Positions 1-8,180 of a stretch of 64,000 nt of DNA are shown here, piece after piece (positions within the stretch are counted from its first letter, which is position 1; the number at the start of each line of letters is the position of its first letter). Source of the stretch: Aldersonia sp. NBC_00410 (GTDB lineage Bacteria > Actinomycetota > Actinomycetes > Mycobacteriales > Mycobacteriaceae). The position numbers and the translations under genes are program-made. The notes under the pieces were generated by a model that saw only the letters and a list, made by a program, of their open reading frames with translations, searched no databases and was not told the DNA's origin. The DNA is taken from NCBI RefSeq assembly GCF_026342035.1, contig NZ_JAPENM010000003.1, forward strand, positions 124,001 to 188,000, in the 5' to 3' direction.

Positions 1-589
1 CGGCCGCCTCGAGCGACTTCGGGTTGTTCGACGCGTAATGCCCGGCCCAGATCAGCGCGACCGCCGCGGCCAGCGAGGCGATCAGGGTCACCGGGTTCAC
101 CGAGCCGCCGACCAGCAGGGCGCCGCCGACGCCGATCAGCGCCAGTCCGACCGCCGCGATTACGCCGGAAATGGCCAATTCCCAGGAGGAGACGATCGGG
201 CTCGCGCCCCACCGCCGGAACGCGCGGTAGCTGAATGCGGTGGAGAAGACTTGGCCCGCGGGCAGCGTCACGGCCATTGCCGTGCTCGCGTAGATCACCG
301 AGTCCGACTTGCGCTGAGTGATGTCGACACCGCCGGCGTGCAGCAACTGCTTCTGCATCCGGCCGTAGGAACTGAGCGAAACGGCCTGCGCGACGACGCA
401 CAACGTGAGCCAGCCCCAGTGAATCTCGGTGAGCGCGCGCCAGGACTCGTGCAGGCGCGGCCAGAGGTATACGCCTTCGCCGATCAGCAGCGCCAACAGC
501 GCGACACCGGCGACCCACTTGACCCACCAGTGGCGACTCCGCTGACGAGAACGGGTCGTCGGCGACGACTCCGTTTCGCGCTCTTCCAC
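1..589 (-). CDS. Flippase-like membrane protein, LPG-synthase TM-domain family (partial)
   Basis: The last part of this gene lies beyond the left edge; 196 codons are visible from a GTG start. After a short basic N-terminus (RSRQRSRHWW) there are at least four hydrophobic segments, near residues 22-42, 58-78, 95-115 and 128-152. The stretches SSYGRMQKQLLHAGG and AVTLPAGQVFSTAFSYRAF resemble the lysylphosphatidylglycerol synthase transmembrane region (UPF0104/YbhN) family of inner-membrane flippase-like proteins. It lies 28 nt downstream of the adenylate cyclase on the same strand and is probably cotranscribed. No clear Shine-Dalgarno precedes the GTG, but there is no better start after the cyclase stop. 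Its place next to the AI-2E permease suggests it is the counterpart of M. tuberculosis Rv0204c (inference). Substrate unknown. Confidence 0.7.
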   Translation of the reverse strand, partial: MEERETESSPTTRSRQRSRHWWVKWVAGVALLALLIGEGVYLWPRLHESWRALTEIHWGWLTLCVVAQAVSLSSYGRMQKQLLHAGGVDITQRKSDSVIYASTAMAVTLPAGQVFSTAFSYRAFRRWGASPIVSSWELAISGVIAAVGLALIGVGGALLVGGSVNPVTLIASLAAAVALIWAGHYASNNPKSLEAA

Positions 590-617
590 GAAGCCAGCGT
601 AACCAACGAGGGTTATG

Positions 618-2156
618 TCATTGCGTACCGGCGATGGGCCAGGCCAGTTGAGTCTTGCGACGACGCCCGCGCAGCTGCACCTCTTCGCCCACTTCCCACC
701 GCTGCTGCTCTTCTTCGTCGGCGAAGTAGAGCGCGCTGCTCGACGCCAGTACGCGGCTGGGCCGCAGCTTGGCGAGCTCGGTGAGCCGGGACGCCTCGTT
801 CACCGGATCGCCGATGACGGTGTACTCGAACCGGTTCGCGGCGCCGATGTTGCCCGCGACGACCAGGCCCGCCGACACGCCGATACCCATATCCAGCTCG
901 CTGACCTGGTCGAGCCGTTCGCGCAGATCCCTGGCCGCGCCCAGTGCGGCGGTCGGCGCATCCGGCCGGTCCAGCGGTGCGCCGAAAATCGCCAGCGCGG
1001 CGTCGCCCATGAACTTGTTGATGAACCCGTTGTGCTCGTCGATGACCTCGACCACCACCCGGAAGAACTCGTTGAGCAGGCTGACGACCTCGCTCGGGGG
1101 ACGTTCGGCCGCGGTGGCGGTGGATCCGACCAGATCGACGAACAGCACCGCGACGAATCGGGTCTCGCCGCCGAGTTCGGTGCCGTACTGCAGCGCGCGC
1201 CGGGCGACATCCTCGCCGACGTGGCGACCGAACAGTTCCTGCAGCGCACGGCGTTCCGAGGACTCCTCCATCATCCGGTTGAAGCCGACCTGCAGACGGC
1301 CGATCTCGCTGCCGTCGAACACCTCGACCTGCACGTCGTCCTGGCCGCTCTGCACGGCCTCGATCGCTTTGGACAGCTGCTGGACCGGGTCGGAAATGCT
1401 GGACGCGGTGAGCATCGACAGCGCGAAGGCCTGCATCACGACGAGCCCACACAGCAGCAGGATCGCGATCGCCAGCGAGTTGGTGGAGAACTGCAGCTCG
1501 GTGGACAGCTGCGTGACGCACAACAGCACGATGCCGGTGGTGGGAGCGAGCGTGCCGAGGCCCCAGGTCAACGCCATCCTGGTGCCGACGCCGGGGGTGA
1601 GGGTGCGGTCGAAATCACCCGATGCGAGCGCGCTCGCCGCGACCGGGCGCAGAATGCGTTCGCCGAGCATGTAGGAGAAGCCGAACACGATCGTGGCGGC
1701 CATCGCGACCGTGATGACGACGGCCGCGCCGAGTTCCGGTTCGATCGCGATGATCTGAGCGGAGATGATCGCGCCACCGACGGCCCACAGCACGAGGTGC
1801 ACGATCGCCTGCCGCAGCGGCGCGTGCAGCGCCGCCATCTGCTCCTGCTTGGTCGGTGCGCCGCCGCGCAGCTGCCAGCGCACGACGGGTTTCAGCATCC
1901 ACGCCGAAACTGCGAGGCTGATCAGGCCGCCACAGGCGAGCACGAGGACGAACACCAGCATGTTCGTGCCGCGGTATGCGATGAAGGCCGACGTCCGTGG
2001 AATCGGCAGGCCGTAGCGGATGAACGCGTAGGACAGCACGGCGCCGAAACCGTTGACGAGCAGCATCGACGCCATGTAGATCGGCCAGCGCGTTTGGATG
2101 GTCTGTTTGACCGCTTCTAGGGGCGCCGACACGCTGACCAATTTAGCGGTCCGCAC
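618..2156 (-). CDS. Membrane adenylate cyclase, class III, with HAMP domain
   Basis: A 512-residue protein. The N-terminal ~260 residues hold about six membrane helices. A HAMP linker follows (SMLTASSISDPVQQLSKAIEAV region), then a class III nucleotide cyclase domain from about residue 330. Catalytic features visible are the first metal aspartate in VLFVDLVGSTATAAE, the second metal aspartate and adenine-selecting lysine in GFINKFMGDAALAIFG, and the purine/transition-state residues in YTVIGDPVNEASRL. This is the architecture of mycobacterial Rv1318c-Rv1320c and Rv3645, which make cAMP from ATP at the membrane. Start: the GTG at 2156 has GGAGG six bases upstream; a second in-frame GTG at 2132 has none. 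Divergent from the AI-2E permease, with only 46 bp between the starts. The membrane signal it senses is not apparent. Confidence 0.9.
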   Translation of the reverse strand: MRTAKLVSVSAPLEAVKQTIQTRWPIYMASMLLVNGFGAVLSYAFIRYGLPIPRTSAFIAYRGTNMLVFVLVLACGGLISLAVSAWMLKPVVRWQLRGGAPTKQEQMAALHAPLRQAIVHLVLWAVGGAIISAQIIAIEPELGAAVVITVAMAATIVFGFSYMLGERILRPVAASALASGDFDRTLTPGVGTRMALTWGLGTLAPTTGIVLLCVTQLSTELQFSTNSLAIAILLLCGLVVMQAFALSMLTASSISDPVQQLSKAIEAVQSGQDDVQVEVFDGSEIGRLQVGFNRMMEESSERRALQELFGRHVGEDVARRALQYGTELGGETRFVAVLFVDLVGSTATAAERPPSEVVSLLNEFFRVVVEVIDEHNGFINKFMGDAALAIFGAPLDRPDAPTAALGAARDLRERLDQVSELDMGIGVSAGLVVAGNIGAANRFEYTVIGDPVNEASRLTELAKLRPSRVLASSSALYFADEEEQQRWEVGEEVQLRGRRRKTQLAWPIAGTQ

Positions 2157-2189
2157 CGTCAACCTCCGTCTCGAGCAGCCGGTTGGGGA

Positions 2190-2195
2190 TAGGCT
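2190..2195 (+). promoter_or_regulatory. -10 box, probable leaderless start of AI-2E permease gene
   Basis: TAGGCT ends seven bases before the ATG at 2203, and no Shine-Dalgarno precedes that ATG. This spacing places the transcription start at or beside the start codon. No good -35 box is visible. Confidence 0.4.
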
Positions 2196-2202
2196 CGCCC
2201 GA

Positions 2203-3402
2203 ATGAGCGAGGAGGCGCCGGGCGCGGGCGAGGCACGCCGCTCGCCAGCGGATTCGGTGCATCCGCTGGTCCGGGTCACGGCCGAGTGGTCCTGGCGGCT
2301 GCTGGTGATCTTCGCCTTGGTGACATGTCTCGCACTTGCTTTACAGAAGCTCGCGACAGTGATCATCCCGGTCGCGATCGCGCTGATGGTGGCCGCGCTG
2401 CTCGTGCCGCTCGTCGACTGGATGTCCAGACACGGCGTGGCGCGCATCCTCGCGGTGATCATCGCGATCGTCGGCACACTCGGCATCGTCGGTGGCGTGC
2501 TCACCTTCGTGGTGGAGCAGTTCATCAGCGGCCTGCCCGAACTGACCGACCAGATCACCAAGAGCGTCGGCGACATCCAGGACTGGCTGACCACCGGTCC
2601 GCTGAAGCTGAGCGACGACCAGATTCATCGCGCCGGCGATTCGATCGTGGGGGCGGTGCAGTCGAATCAGCAGGAGCTGACCAGCGGCGCGCTCACGACG
2701 GCCACCGTGATCGGCGAACTGGCCACCGGCGCGCTGCTCGCCCTGTTCACTCTGATCTTCTTCCTCTACGGCGGGCGGCAGATCTGGGAATTCATCACCC
2801 GGATCGTCCCGAGCCAGACCCGCGATCGGGTGCGCGTGGCCGGCAGCCTCGGGTTCGGCACACTCATCGGATTCGTCCGGGCGACGGTAGTGGTCGCGGC
2901 GGTCGACGCCATCTGCATCGGTACCGGCCTCGCGATCCTCGGCGTCCCACTCGCGCTGCCGTTGGCATCGCTCATCTTCATCGGTGCGTTCATCCCGATC
3001 ATTGGTGCCTTCGCCACCGGATTCATCGCGGTCTTCATCGCACTGGTGACCAAGGGCGTGATCACGGCCCTGATCACGCTGGGCATCATCATCGGCGTCA
3101 TGCAGCTCGAAGGACACGTCTTGCAGCCACTGCTGCTCGGCCGTGCGGTGCGGGTCCACCCGCTCGCTGTCGTCCTGTCGATCACGGTCGGGCTCGTGCT
3201 GGCCGGTATCCCGGGGGCGCTGGTTGCCGTACCGCTCGTCGCGATGCTCAATACCGCGGTTCGGTCGTTGCTGGCCGAGCGCCCGGAGCAAGAGGTAGCG
3301 AAGCTCGCGGCCGATAGCGCAGGCGAGGCGGTCTTCCCGATTGCGCCAGACGACCCGAAACAACGTGGTCAGGCGCCACCTCCGGCGACGCCCTTATCCT
3401 GA
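2203..3402 (+). CDS. AI-2E family (UPF0118) membrane transporter
   Basis: A 399-residue polytopic protein with about eight hydrophobic segments. Two pairs lie near residues 30-90; a soluble loop follows (ITKSVGDIQDWLTTGPLKLS and after); the remaining helices lie between residues 170 and 365. The conserved tail regions FIPIIGAFATGFIAV and GHVLQPLLLGRAV (family pattern E-x-x-x-x-P) are characteristic of the AI-2E/YhhQ-type exporter family. Members include TqsA (autoinducer-2 export) and many permeases of unknown substrate, including Rv0205 beside mmpL3 in M. tuberculosis. Start is ATG 2203; in-frame codons upstream lie in the divergent cyclase gene. The stop at 3400-3402 coincides with the -10 box of the next gene. 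Confidence 0.85.
   Translation: MSEEAPGAGEARRSPADSVHPLVRVTAEWSWRLLVIFALVTCLALALQKLATVIIPVAIALMVAALLVPLVDWMSRHGVARILAVIIAIVGTLGIVGGVLTFVVEQFISGLPELTDQITKSVGDIQDWLTTGPLKLSDDQIHRAGDSIVGAVQSNQQELTSGALTTATVIGELATGALLALFTLIFFLYGGRQIWEFITRIVPSQTRDRVRVAGSLGFGTLIGFVRATVVVAAVDAICIGTGLAILGVPLALPLASLIFIGAFIPIIGAFATGFIAVFIALVTKGVITALITLGIIIGVMQLEGHVLQPLLLGRAVRVHPLAVVLSITVGLVLAGIPGALVAVPLVAMLNTAVRSLLAERPEQEVAKLAADSAGEAVFPIAPDDPKQRGQAPPPATPLS
3395..3400 (+). promoter_or_regulatory. -10 box, probable leaderless start of DUF1707 gene
   Basis: TATCCT is followed by six bases and then ATG 3407. It overlaps the stop codon of the permease gene. No usable Shine-Dalgarno is present, so transcription probably starts at the A of the ATG. 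Confidence 0.45.
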
Positions 3403-3406
3403 AGGC

Positions 3407-4084
3407 ATGGACGCGAGGGAATTTCGGGTGTCCGACGCCGAGCGCGAGCACGTCGGCCAGTTGCTGCAGCGTGCGGTGGGGCACGGGATGCTCTCGCTCG
3501 GTGAGTTCACCGAGCGGATGGACACCGCGCTTGCGGCGAAGACACGCGGCGAACTCAATGCGGTCCTACTGGACCTGCCCGGTCTGCAGTACACCAGTGA
3601 TCGAGCGGAGCAAGCCGAACGCGCAGCGACTCCGACGGATTCGTCGGCGGTAGGGAATCCGCGCTACGGCGCACCTCAGCCCCCGGTGAGTTCTGCCTCC
3701 GGCGACCTGATCCGCGGCCGCATGTCCACCGTCACCCGCAAGGGCCCCTGGCATGTCGCGCCGCGGCTGTACCTCAACAGCCGGCTGTCCAGCGTCACCC
3801 TGGATTTTACCGAAGCGATCATGCGGACCCAGGTCGTGGAGATCGTCGTAGACGACTTCTGCAGCAGCGTGACTCTCGTCGTCCCCGGCGAGGCGACCGT
3901 GGACCTCAACGGCCTCGATCTCATCGGCGCAAGCGCCACCAATAAGGTGCGCACCGGCCCGCCGATCGGCCCCCTGCACGTTCTCGTGCGCGGCCGGGTG
4001 CGGTTCGGCTCGGTCACCGCGAAGCACCCGTTCGGCACGGCGCTGCGCGGCATGATGGGCGGCTGGGGAAAGGCAGGGCGTTGA
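3407..4084 (+). CDS. DUF1707 domain protein
   Basis: A 225-residue protein. Residues ~4-58 match DUF1707 (FRVSDAEREHVGQLLQRAVG, then LSLGEFTERMDTALAAKTRGELNAVLLDLP split by a short turn), a small N-terminal module common in actinobacteria, often attached to a membrane or beta-rich tail. A variable linker (~60-115) follows. The C-terminal ~110 residues read as beta strands (LYLNSRLSSVTLDFTEAI, VVEIVVDDFCSSVTLVVPG), like the cell-wall-stress (LiaF/YvqF-type) repeat fold. No membrane segment is evident. It interrupts the order permease-mmpL3 known from mycobacteria. Function unknown; DUF1707 proteins are often suspected of roles in envelope stress signalling. Start is ATG 3407, supported by the leaderless -10 box. 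Confidence 0.8.
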   Translation: MDAREFRVSDAEREHVGQLLQRAVGHGMLSLGEFTERMDTALAAKTRGELNAVLLDLPGLQYTSDRAEQAERAATPTDSSAVGNPRYGAPQPPVSSASGDLIRGRMSTVTRKGPWHVAPRLYLNSRLSSVTLDFTEAIMRTQVVEIVVDDFCSSVTLVVPGEATVDLNGLDLIGASATNKVRTGPPIGPLHVLVRGRVRFGSVTAKHPFGTALRGMMGGWGKAGR

Positions 4085-4112
4085 GCGTGACTGTGCTTGT
4101 CGCGTTCAGCGC

Positions 4113-4118
4113 TACACT
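4113..4118 (+). promoter_or_regulatory. -10 box for the orphan gene at 4153
   Basis: TACACT lies 34 bases before ATG 4153 in a short AT-richer stretch (TTGTCAGCAAATATTCAGC follows). AGGG at about 4144-4147 can serve as ribosome site. No consensus -35 is visible. Confidence 0.35.
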
Positions 4119-4152
4119 TGTCAGCAAATATTCAGCAACCGGCAGGGATTTC

Positions 4153-5478
4153 ATGGACAAGAGTGGCAGCGGTGAGCTCACGCCGCTCGCGGGCAATTCG
4201 GCAGAGCTCGATGTCGCAATGGAGTCTGAGGGGCTGATCGTCGGGGGAGATCCCGAACTGGTTCGCAGCTATATCGCTGAATTGCGAAAAGTTGCAGGTG
4301 ACGCGATTGCTGTCACCGGGATGTCGAAGGCGGGTGTCACGAAAACCGGTGCCGGCGCCGTCGGCGTTTGGGCGACCGCGCTCCAGTATGGTCAGTTTGT
4401 GCAGCTGTCACCTGACAGCCTGACTGCGTTGCGGAAGTTCCGCGTAGTTCCCGGTACCAACGGGTTCAATCGCATGATGGTCACCGACAAAGCCGGAGCG
4501 TTCCGCCAGCAACTGCAATGGAAACCTGTCGCGCTCGGGCCGCAGGCTGCGCTCTCCGTCCAAATGATGGCCGTCCAAGCGGCCTTGATGACGGCACTCG
4601 CCGAGGTGAACGAGTCGATTGCTCGAGTTGAGGCGAAAGTCGACAAGCTGGTCGTGCTCGCCGAGGCCAACCGAGTCGGAGATGTAGTCGGTCGGTATGG
4701 GACTGTTCGCCGCCTCGTCGACAATCTCGTGGACAGCGGTGTCTTGCCGAATGCGGACTGGGATTCGGTCGCGTCGTTGGGTCCGGCGCTGGAGGTCGAT
4801 GTCGAGCGGCTGCGGGCATACGTGACCAAGACGCTCGAGGGGTTCGATGCGTCGAAGCCGGTGCAAGTTCGCGCCGATTACCTGCACCGCGCAGTTGGCG
4901 ACAGGAGTCTGGGCGAAAGCCTCCACCTGCTCGTGGTCGCTCAGGAATCGCTGTACTTGTGGCAGCGTCTTCGATTTGCCCGTGTTGAATCGGAACAGCC
5001 GCAGCACATGTCGAAGGTGATGGCCGACGCGCGTGCCCTGCTGAAGCGAAATTTCGAACAAGATGGTGCGCTTCTACGGACCTCGCGCGAGGTGCTTTCG
5101 ACCTATTCGCAAATGAATCGCCTCGATGGATTCCGCTGGCAGTCGGCACACAATCTCAAGCACGACGTCGCAAGCCTTCGTGAGGATCTCGATCGCTTTG
5201 CCGAAGCGCGGCGAAGCCAAGTGGGCGGCTGGGTCGATCACGACAAGCCCACCGTCAGGGACGCGATGTCCGAAGTCGGAGGACGGGTGGTGCATGCCGG
5301 CTCGATCGCCGGGCGGGGCGTCGGCATGGCTGCCCTCGGGGTCGGCTCGGCTGCGGGGAAGGTCGGCCGCGGTATCGGTGGATTCATCCGACGCACGCCG
5401 AGCGAGTCGGTGCCGGTCACAACCGAAACGGCAGTGGCGCAGGCAACGGACGAGACCGTCGATCGGGACGTGACCTGA
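4153..5478 (+). CDS. Orphan protein of unknown function, helical, glycine-rich tail
   Basis: A 441-residue protein I do not recognise. The N-terminal ~140 residues are mixed. A coiled-coil-like helical region follows (LMTALAEVNESIARVEAKVD, near 155-180). A long helical middle (residues 190-370) contains DVERLRAYVTKTLEGFD and RFAEARRSQVGGWVDHDKP. The tail is rich in glycine and alanine (VVHAGSIAGRGVGMAALGVG, then KVGRGIGGFIRR) and could be an amphipathic or membrane-associated hairpin; an acidic C-terminus follows. Codon use is less extreme than its neighbours, with many A/T third positions, which suggests acquisition. It sits alone between DUF1707 and mmpL3, breaking a conserved order, with its own promoter. 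Start ATG 4153 is chosen because AGGG lies upstream. No catalytic motif is visible. Confidence 0.7.
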   Translation: MDKSGSGELTPLAGNSAELDVAMESEGLIVGGDPELVRSYIAELRKVAGDAIAVTGMSKAGVTKTGAGAVGVWATALQYGQFVQLSPDSLTALRKFRVVPGTNGFNRMMVTDKAGAFRQQLQWKPVALGPQAALSVQMMAVQAALMTALAEVNESIARVEAKVDKLVVLAEANRVGDVVGRYGTVRRLVDNLVDSGVLPNADWDSVASLGPALEVDVERLRAYVTKTLEGFDASKPVQVRADYLHRAVGDRSLGESLHLLVVAQESLYLWQRLRFARVESEQPQHMSKVMADARALLKRNFEQDGALLRTSREVLSTYSQMNRLDGFRWQSAHNLKHDVASLREDLDRFAEARRSQVGGWVDHDKPTVRDAMSEVGGRVVHAGSIAGRGVGMAALGVGSAAGKVGRGIGGFIRRTPSESVPVTTETAVAQATDETVDRDVT

Positions 5479-5482
5479 CCTG

Positions 5483-5632
5483 GGAACGCTCGGGAGGAAC
5501 GGCTACCGCGACGTAGTCGAGGCCCGCTCGAGGCGCATCCGTGAACCGCGCGTGGCGCCGATCAATGCCTTGGCCGAGGAAGGTGCCGATCAGTGCCGTT
5601 CCATGCTCTGCCCGACGAGGCCGGCGTTGAGC
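5483..5632 (+). pseudogene. Possible remnant of a uracil-DNA-glycosylase-like gene
   Basis: Between the orphan gene and mmpL3, one plus frame reads YRDVVEARSRRIREPRVAP followed by INALAEEGADQCRS. This faintly resembles the start of uracil-DNA-glycosylase-superfamily proteins (pattern R-R-x-x-PHVAPLN-x-L). There is no start codon after the GGGAGG at 5492-5497, and the rest of such a gene is absent. It may be chance; otherwise this gap holds nothing recognised. Confidence 0.2.
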
Positions 5633-5633
5633 C

Positions 5634-8180
5634 CTACCGCTGCCCGCGCCGCCGCAACAGATCGCTGACGCTCACACTCTTCGGGTTCAGGTGATGCCGC
5701 CCGTTGTCGTCGGAATTGTCGCCGTTGGTGTCGGATTCGGCGTCGTGCTCGGATTGCTCATCGGGTGAACCGTTGTGCTGCGGCTCCGTCGGGAACTCCG
5801 CGATCCAGCTCTCGATGTCCTCGCGGGCCGGCGGTAGGGACGCGAAACTGCCGCTGTAGATGTCCCCGGTGGTTGGAGCCTCGGTGCCTCGCTTGGGCGA
5901 GGCAGTCGGCGGCTCATGGGTGTCTTCGCCGGTCTGTGCGTCGGACTCGTCGCGTTCGGCTTGGGCACCGACCTGGGCGCCCACCTTGGCTAGGTCGGGG
6001 ACGTGCTCGGGCAGGTGCCCGGAGTCGAGGATCGGCTCGGCCAGGCCGATGCGTTGCTGGATGCGTTTCATCCATGCCGGTGCCCACCAGCAGTCGTCGC
6101 CGAGCAGCTTCATCACCGCCGGCACGAGGAACATCCGGATGAGGGTGGCGTCGATGATGAGCGCGGCGATCATGCCGTAGGCGATGTACTGCATCATCAC
6201 CAGTTCGGAGAAGCCGAACGCGCCGGTGACCACGATCAGGATGAGGGCGGCCGCGGTGATGATTCGTCCGGTGTGCGCGGTACCGATCCGGATCGCCTCG
6301 GTGGTGCTGGCTCCCGCCGTTCTGGCCTCGACCATGCGGGAGAGCAGGAACACCTCGTAGTCAGTGGAGAGGCCGTAGATGATTGCAATGATGAGCACCA
6401 GCACCGGCGCCATGATCGGTTCGGGTGTGAAGTTCAGTTGCGAGGCACCGTTCCCGTCGACGAAGATCCAGGTCAGGATGCCGAGCGTGGCGCCGAGACC
6501 GAGTGCACTCATCAGCGCGGCCTTGATCGGCAGTACCAGGGACCCGAACGTCAAGAACATCAGCATCGTCGTCACCAGCAACACGAGCCCCACCATCAAC
6601 GGCATTCGGTTCAGCAATGCGTCGATGCTGTCGCGTTCGATCGCGGGTGTGCCGCCGACGAGCAATTGCGCGTCGTCGGGGACGTCGATCGAGCGCAGAT
6701 AGTCGATCGTCGGTTGCGCGTTGTTGCGCTGCTCCAACGTGCCGGTGAGCACCCAGACGTTGTCCTTGGTCTGGGTGCCGGGCAGCTGGAAGTCCGAGGC
6801 GAGTCCGGGCGCCTGATTGGCCTCCTGCCGGATCTGGCCGACCGAACGCGAGTTCTCGGTGCTGATGACCAGCTTGATCGGCTCGGTGCCGCGCAGCGGG
6901 AAGAGTTGATCGAATTCTTCCTGCGCGAGTCGGGTCGGGTTGTCCGGCGGCAGGTAGCGCTCGTTGATGCCACCGAAGGTGATGTCCTTGACGGGGATGA
7001 CGAGCAGCAACAGCCCGACGACGATGGGGATCGCGACCCGAAGCGGATGCTTCATCACCCAGCGCGTCAGCCGGCCCCAGAAGCTGTTCTCGATCTCGTC
7101 GGCGGTCCTCGTCTTGCGCAGCCATTTGAAGCCGAGCATGTCGATGCGCGGTCCGAGGATGGAAAGGATCGCGGGCAGCACCGTCACCGCGGTGAGCGCG
7201 GCGAGGCTGACCGTGGCGATCGCGCCGTACGCGACCGATTTCAGGAAGCCCTGCGGGAAGATCAGCAGGCCGCCGATACTGGCGACGATCATGGTCGCCG
7301 AGAACACGACGGTGCGGCCGGCGGTCATCACCGACCTCCGCACGGCTTCGCCGGTGGAATAGCCCTCGGCGATCTCCTCGCGGAATCTGCTGACGATGAA
7401 CAGGCCGTAGTCGATGGCCAGACCGAGACCGATCAACGACACCACGGGTGAGACGAAGGCATTGACCTCGGTGAAGTTCGTGATGAGCCGGACGACGCCC
7501 CACGCGCCGACAACGGTGAGCCCGCCGACGATCAGCGGCAGGGCCGCGGCGACCATGCCGCCGAAGACGAAGAAGAGCAGCACGGCCACCGCCGGAATGG
7601 CGAGCAGTTCCATGCGCCGGACGTCTTGGGCCATCGTGTCGTTCAGCGTGCCTGCCACCGGCTGCAGCCCGGCGAGCTGCACGTTGACCTGCACGTCGAT
7701 GCCTTCGATATAGAAGGCATCGCGAACTTCACGGAAGTTCTCGGTGAGCTCGGTGTCGTTGTCACCCTTGATCCCGATCGAGGCGAACGCGTGTTCCTTC
7801 GTCTTGTCCGCGAGCGGCGCCTGCTGACCGGTCTCGGTCTTCCAGTAGGAGTAGTTGATGCCGAGGATCTGATCGGGATGGTCACGCGGCAGGCTGTTCA
7901 GGTTGTCGACGATCGCGGCACTGAACTGCGGGTCGTCGACGGTCTTGCCTTCGGGCGCGGTGTACAGCGCGATGACGTCCGCGGTGTGGTCGCGGCCGTA
8001 GGTCTCGTCGGCGAGTCGCGCGGCCTGCGCCGACTCGGATCCCGGGTCGTCCCAGCCGCTTTGGCTCAGGTGCTTCTCGAGCCCGAGCCCGTAGGCGCCG
8101 AGCGCGAGCAACCCGCACACCATCACCCCGATGACGCCGAATCGGAGCCGGTAGACGAACCTTCCCCAGCGATCGAACAC
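5634..8180 (-). CDS. mmpL3: MmpL3-type RND transporter, trehalose monomycolate flippase
   Basis: An 848-residue RND/MMPL transporter. There is a first helix (RFGVIGVMVCGLLALGAYGL), a periplasmic porter loop, a helix bundle, a second loop, a second bundle, and a cytoplasmic tail of about 130 residues rich in charged and proline residues. The two Asp-Tyr proton-relay pairs of MmpL3 are present: AIDYGLFIVSRFREE (D257/Y258) and LSTDYEVFLLSRM (about residue 640). In mycobacteria MmpL3 moves trehalose monomycolate across the inner membrane and is the target of SQ109-class inhibitors. Identity is supported by gene order (trmB, NYN protein, mmpL3; then pckG nearby). The GTG start at 8180 overlaps the last base of the upstream stop (TAGTG), showing translational coupling. 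Probably essential. Confidence 0.93.
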   Translation of the reverse strand: MFDRWGRFVYRLRFGVIGVMVCGLLALGAYGLGLEKHLSQSGWDDPGSESAQAARLADETYGRDHTADVIALYTAPEGKTVDDPQFSAAIVDNLNSLPRDHPDQILGINYSYWKTETGQQAPLADKTKEHAFASIGIKGDNDTELTENFREVRDAFYIEGIDVQVNVQLAGLQPVAGTLNDTMAQDVRRMELLAIPAVAVLLFFVFGGMVAAALPLIVGGLTVVGAWGVVRLITNFTEVNAFVSPVVSLIGLGLAIDYGLFIVSRFREEIAEGYSTGEAVRRSVMTAGRTVVFSATMIVASIGGLLIFPQGFLKSVAYGAIATVSLAALTAVTVLPAILSILGPRIDMLGFKWLRKTRTADEIENSFWGRLTRWVMKHPLRVAIPIVVGLLLLVIPVKDITFGGINERYLPPDNPTRLAQEEFDQLFPLRGTEPIKLVISTENSRSVGQIRQEANQAPGLASDFQLPGTQTKDNVWVLTGTLEQRNNAQPTIDYLRSIDVPDDAQLLVGGTPAIERDSIDALLNRMPLMVGLVLLVTTMLMFLTFGSLVLPIKAALMSALGLGATLGILTWIFVDGNGASQLNFTPEPIMAPVLVLIIAIIYGLSTDYEVFLLSRMVEARTAGASTTEAIRIGTAHTGRIITAAALILIVVTGAFGFSELVMMQYIAYGMIAALIIDATLIRMFLVPAVMKLLGDDCWWAPAWMKRIQQRIGLAEPILDSGHLPEHVPDLAKVGAQVGAQAERDESDAQTGEDTHEPPTASPKRGTEAPTTGDIYSGSFASLPPAREDIESWIAEFPTEPQHNGSPDEQSEHDAESDTNGDNSDDNGRHHLNPKSVSVSDLLRRRGQR

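Noticed and set aside
613-2120. Long open frames on the plus strand across the adenylate cyclase gene
   Set aside because: They are rich in Arg, Gly and Ala with no domain and lie opposite a gene with clear cyclase motifs; high GC keeps such frames open.
6003-7451. Long plus-strand frame inside mmpL3
   Set aside because: Rich in His, Asp and Arg, the usual antisense image of a hydrophobic membrane protein; no family pattern.
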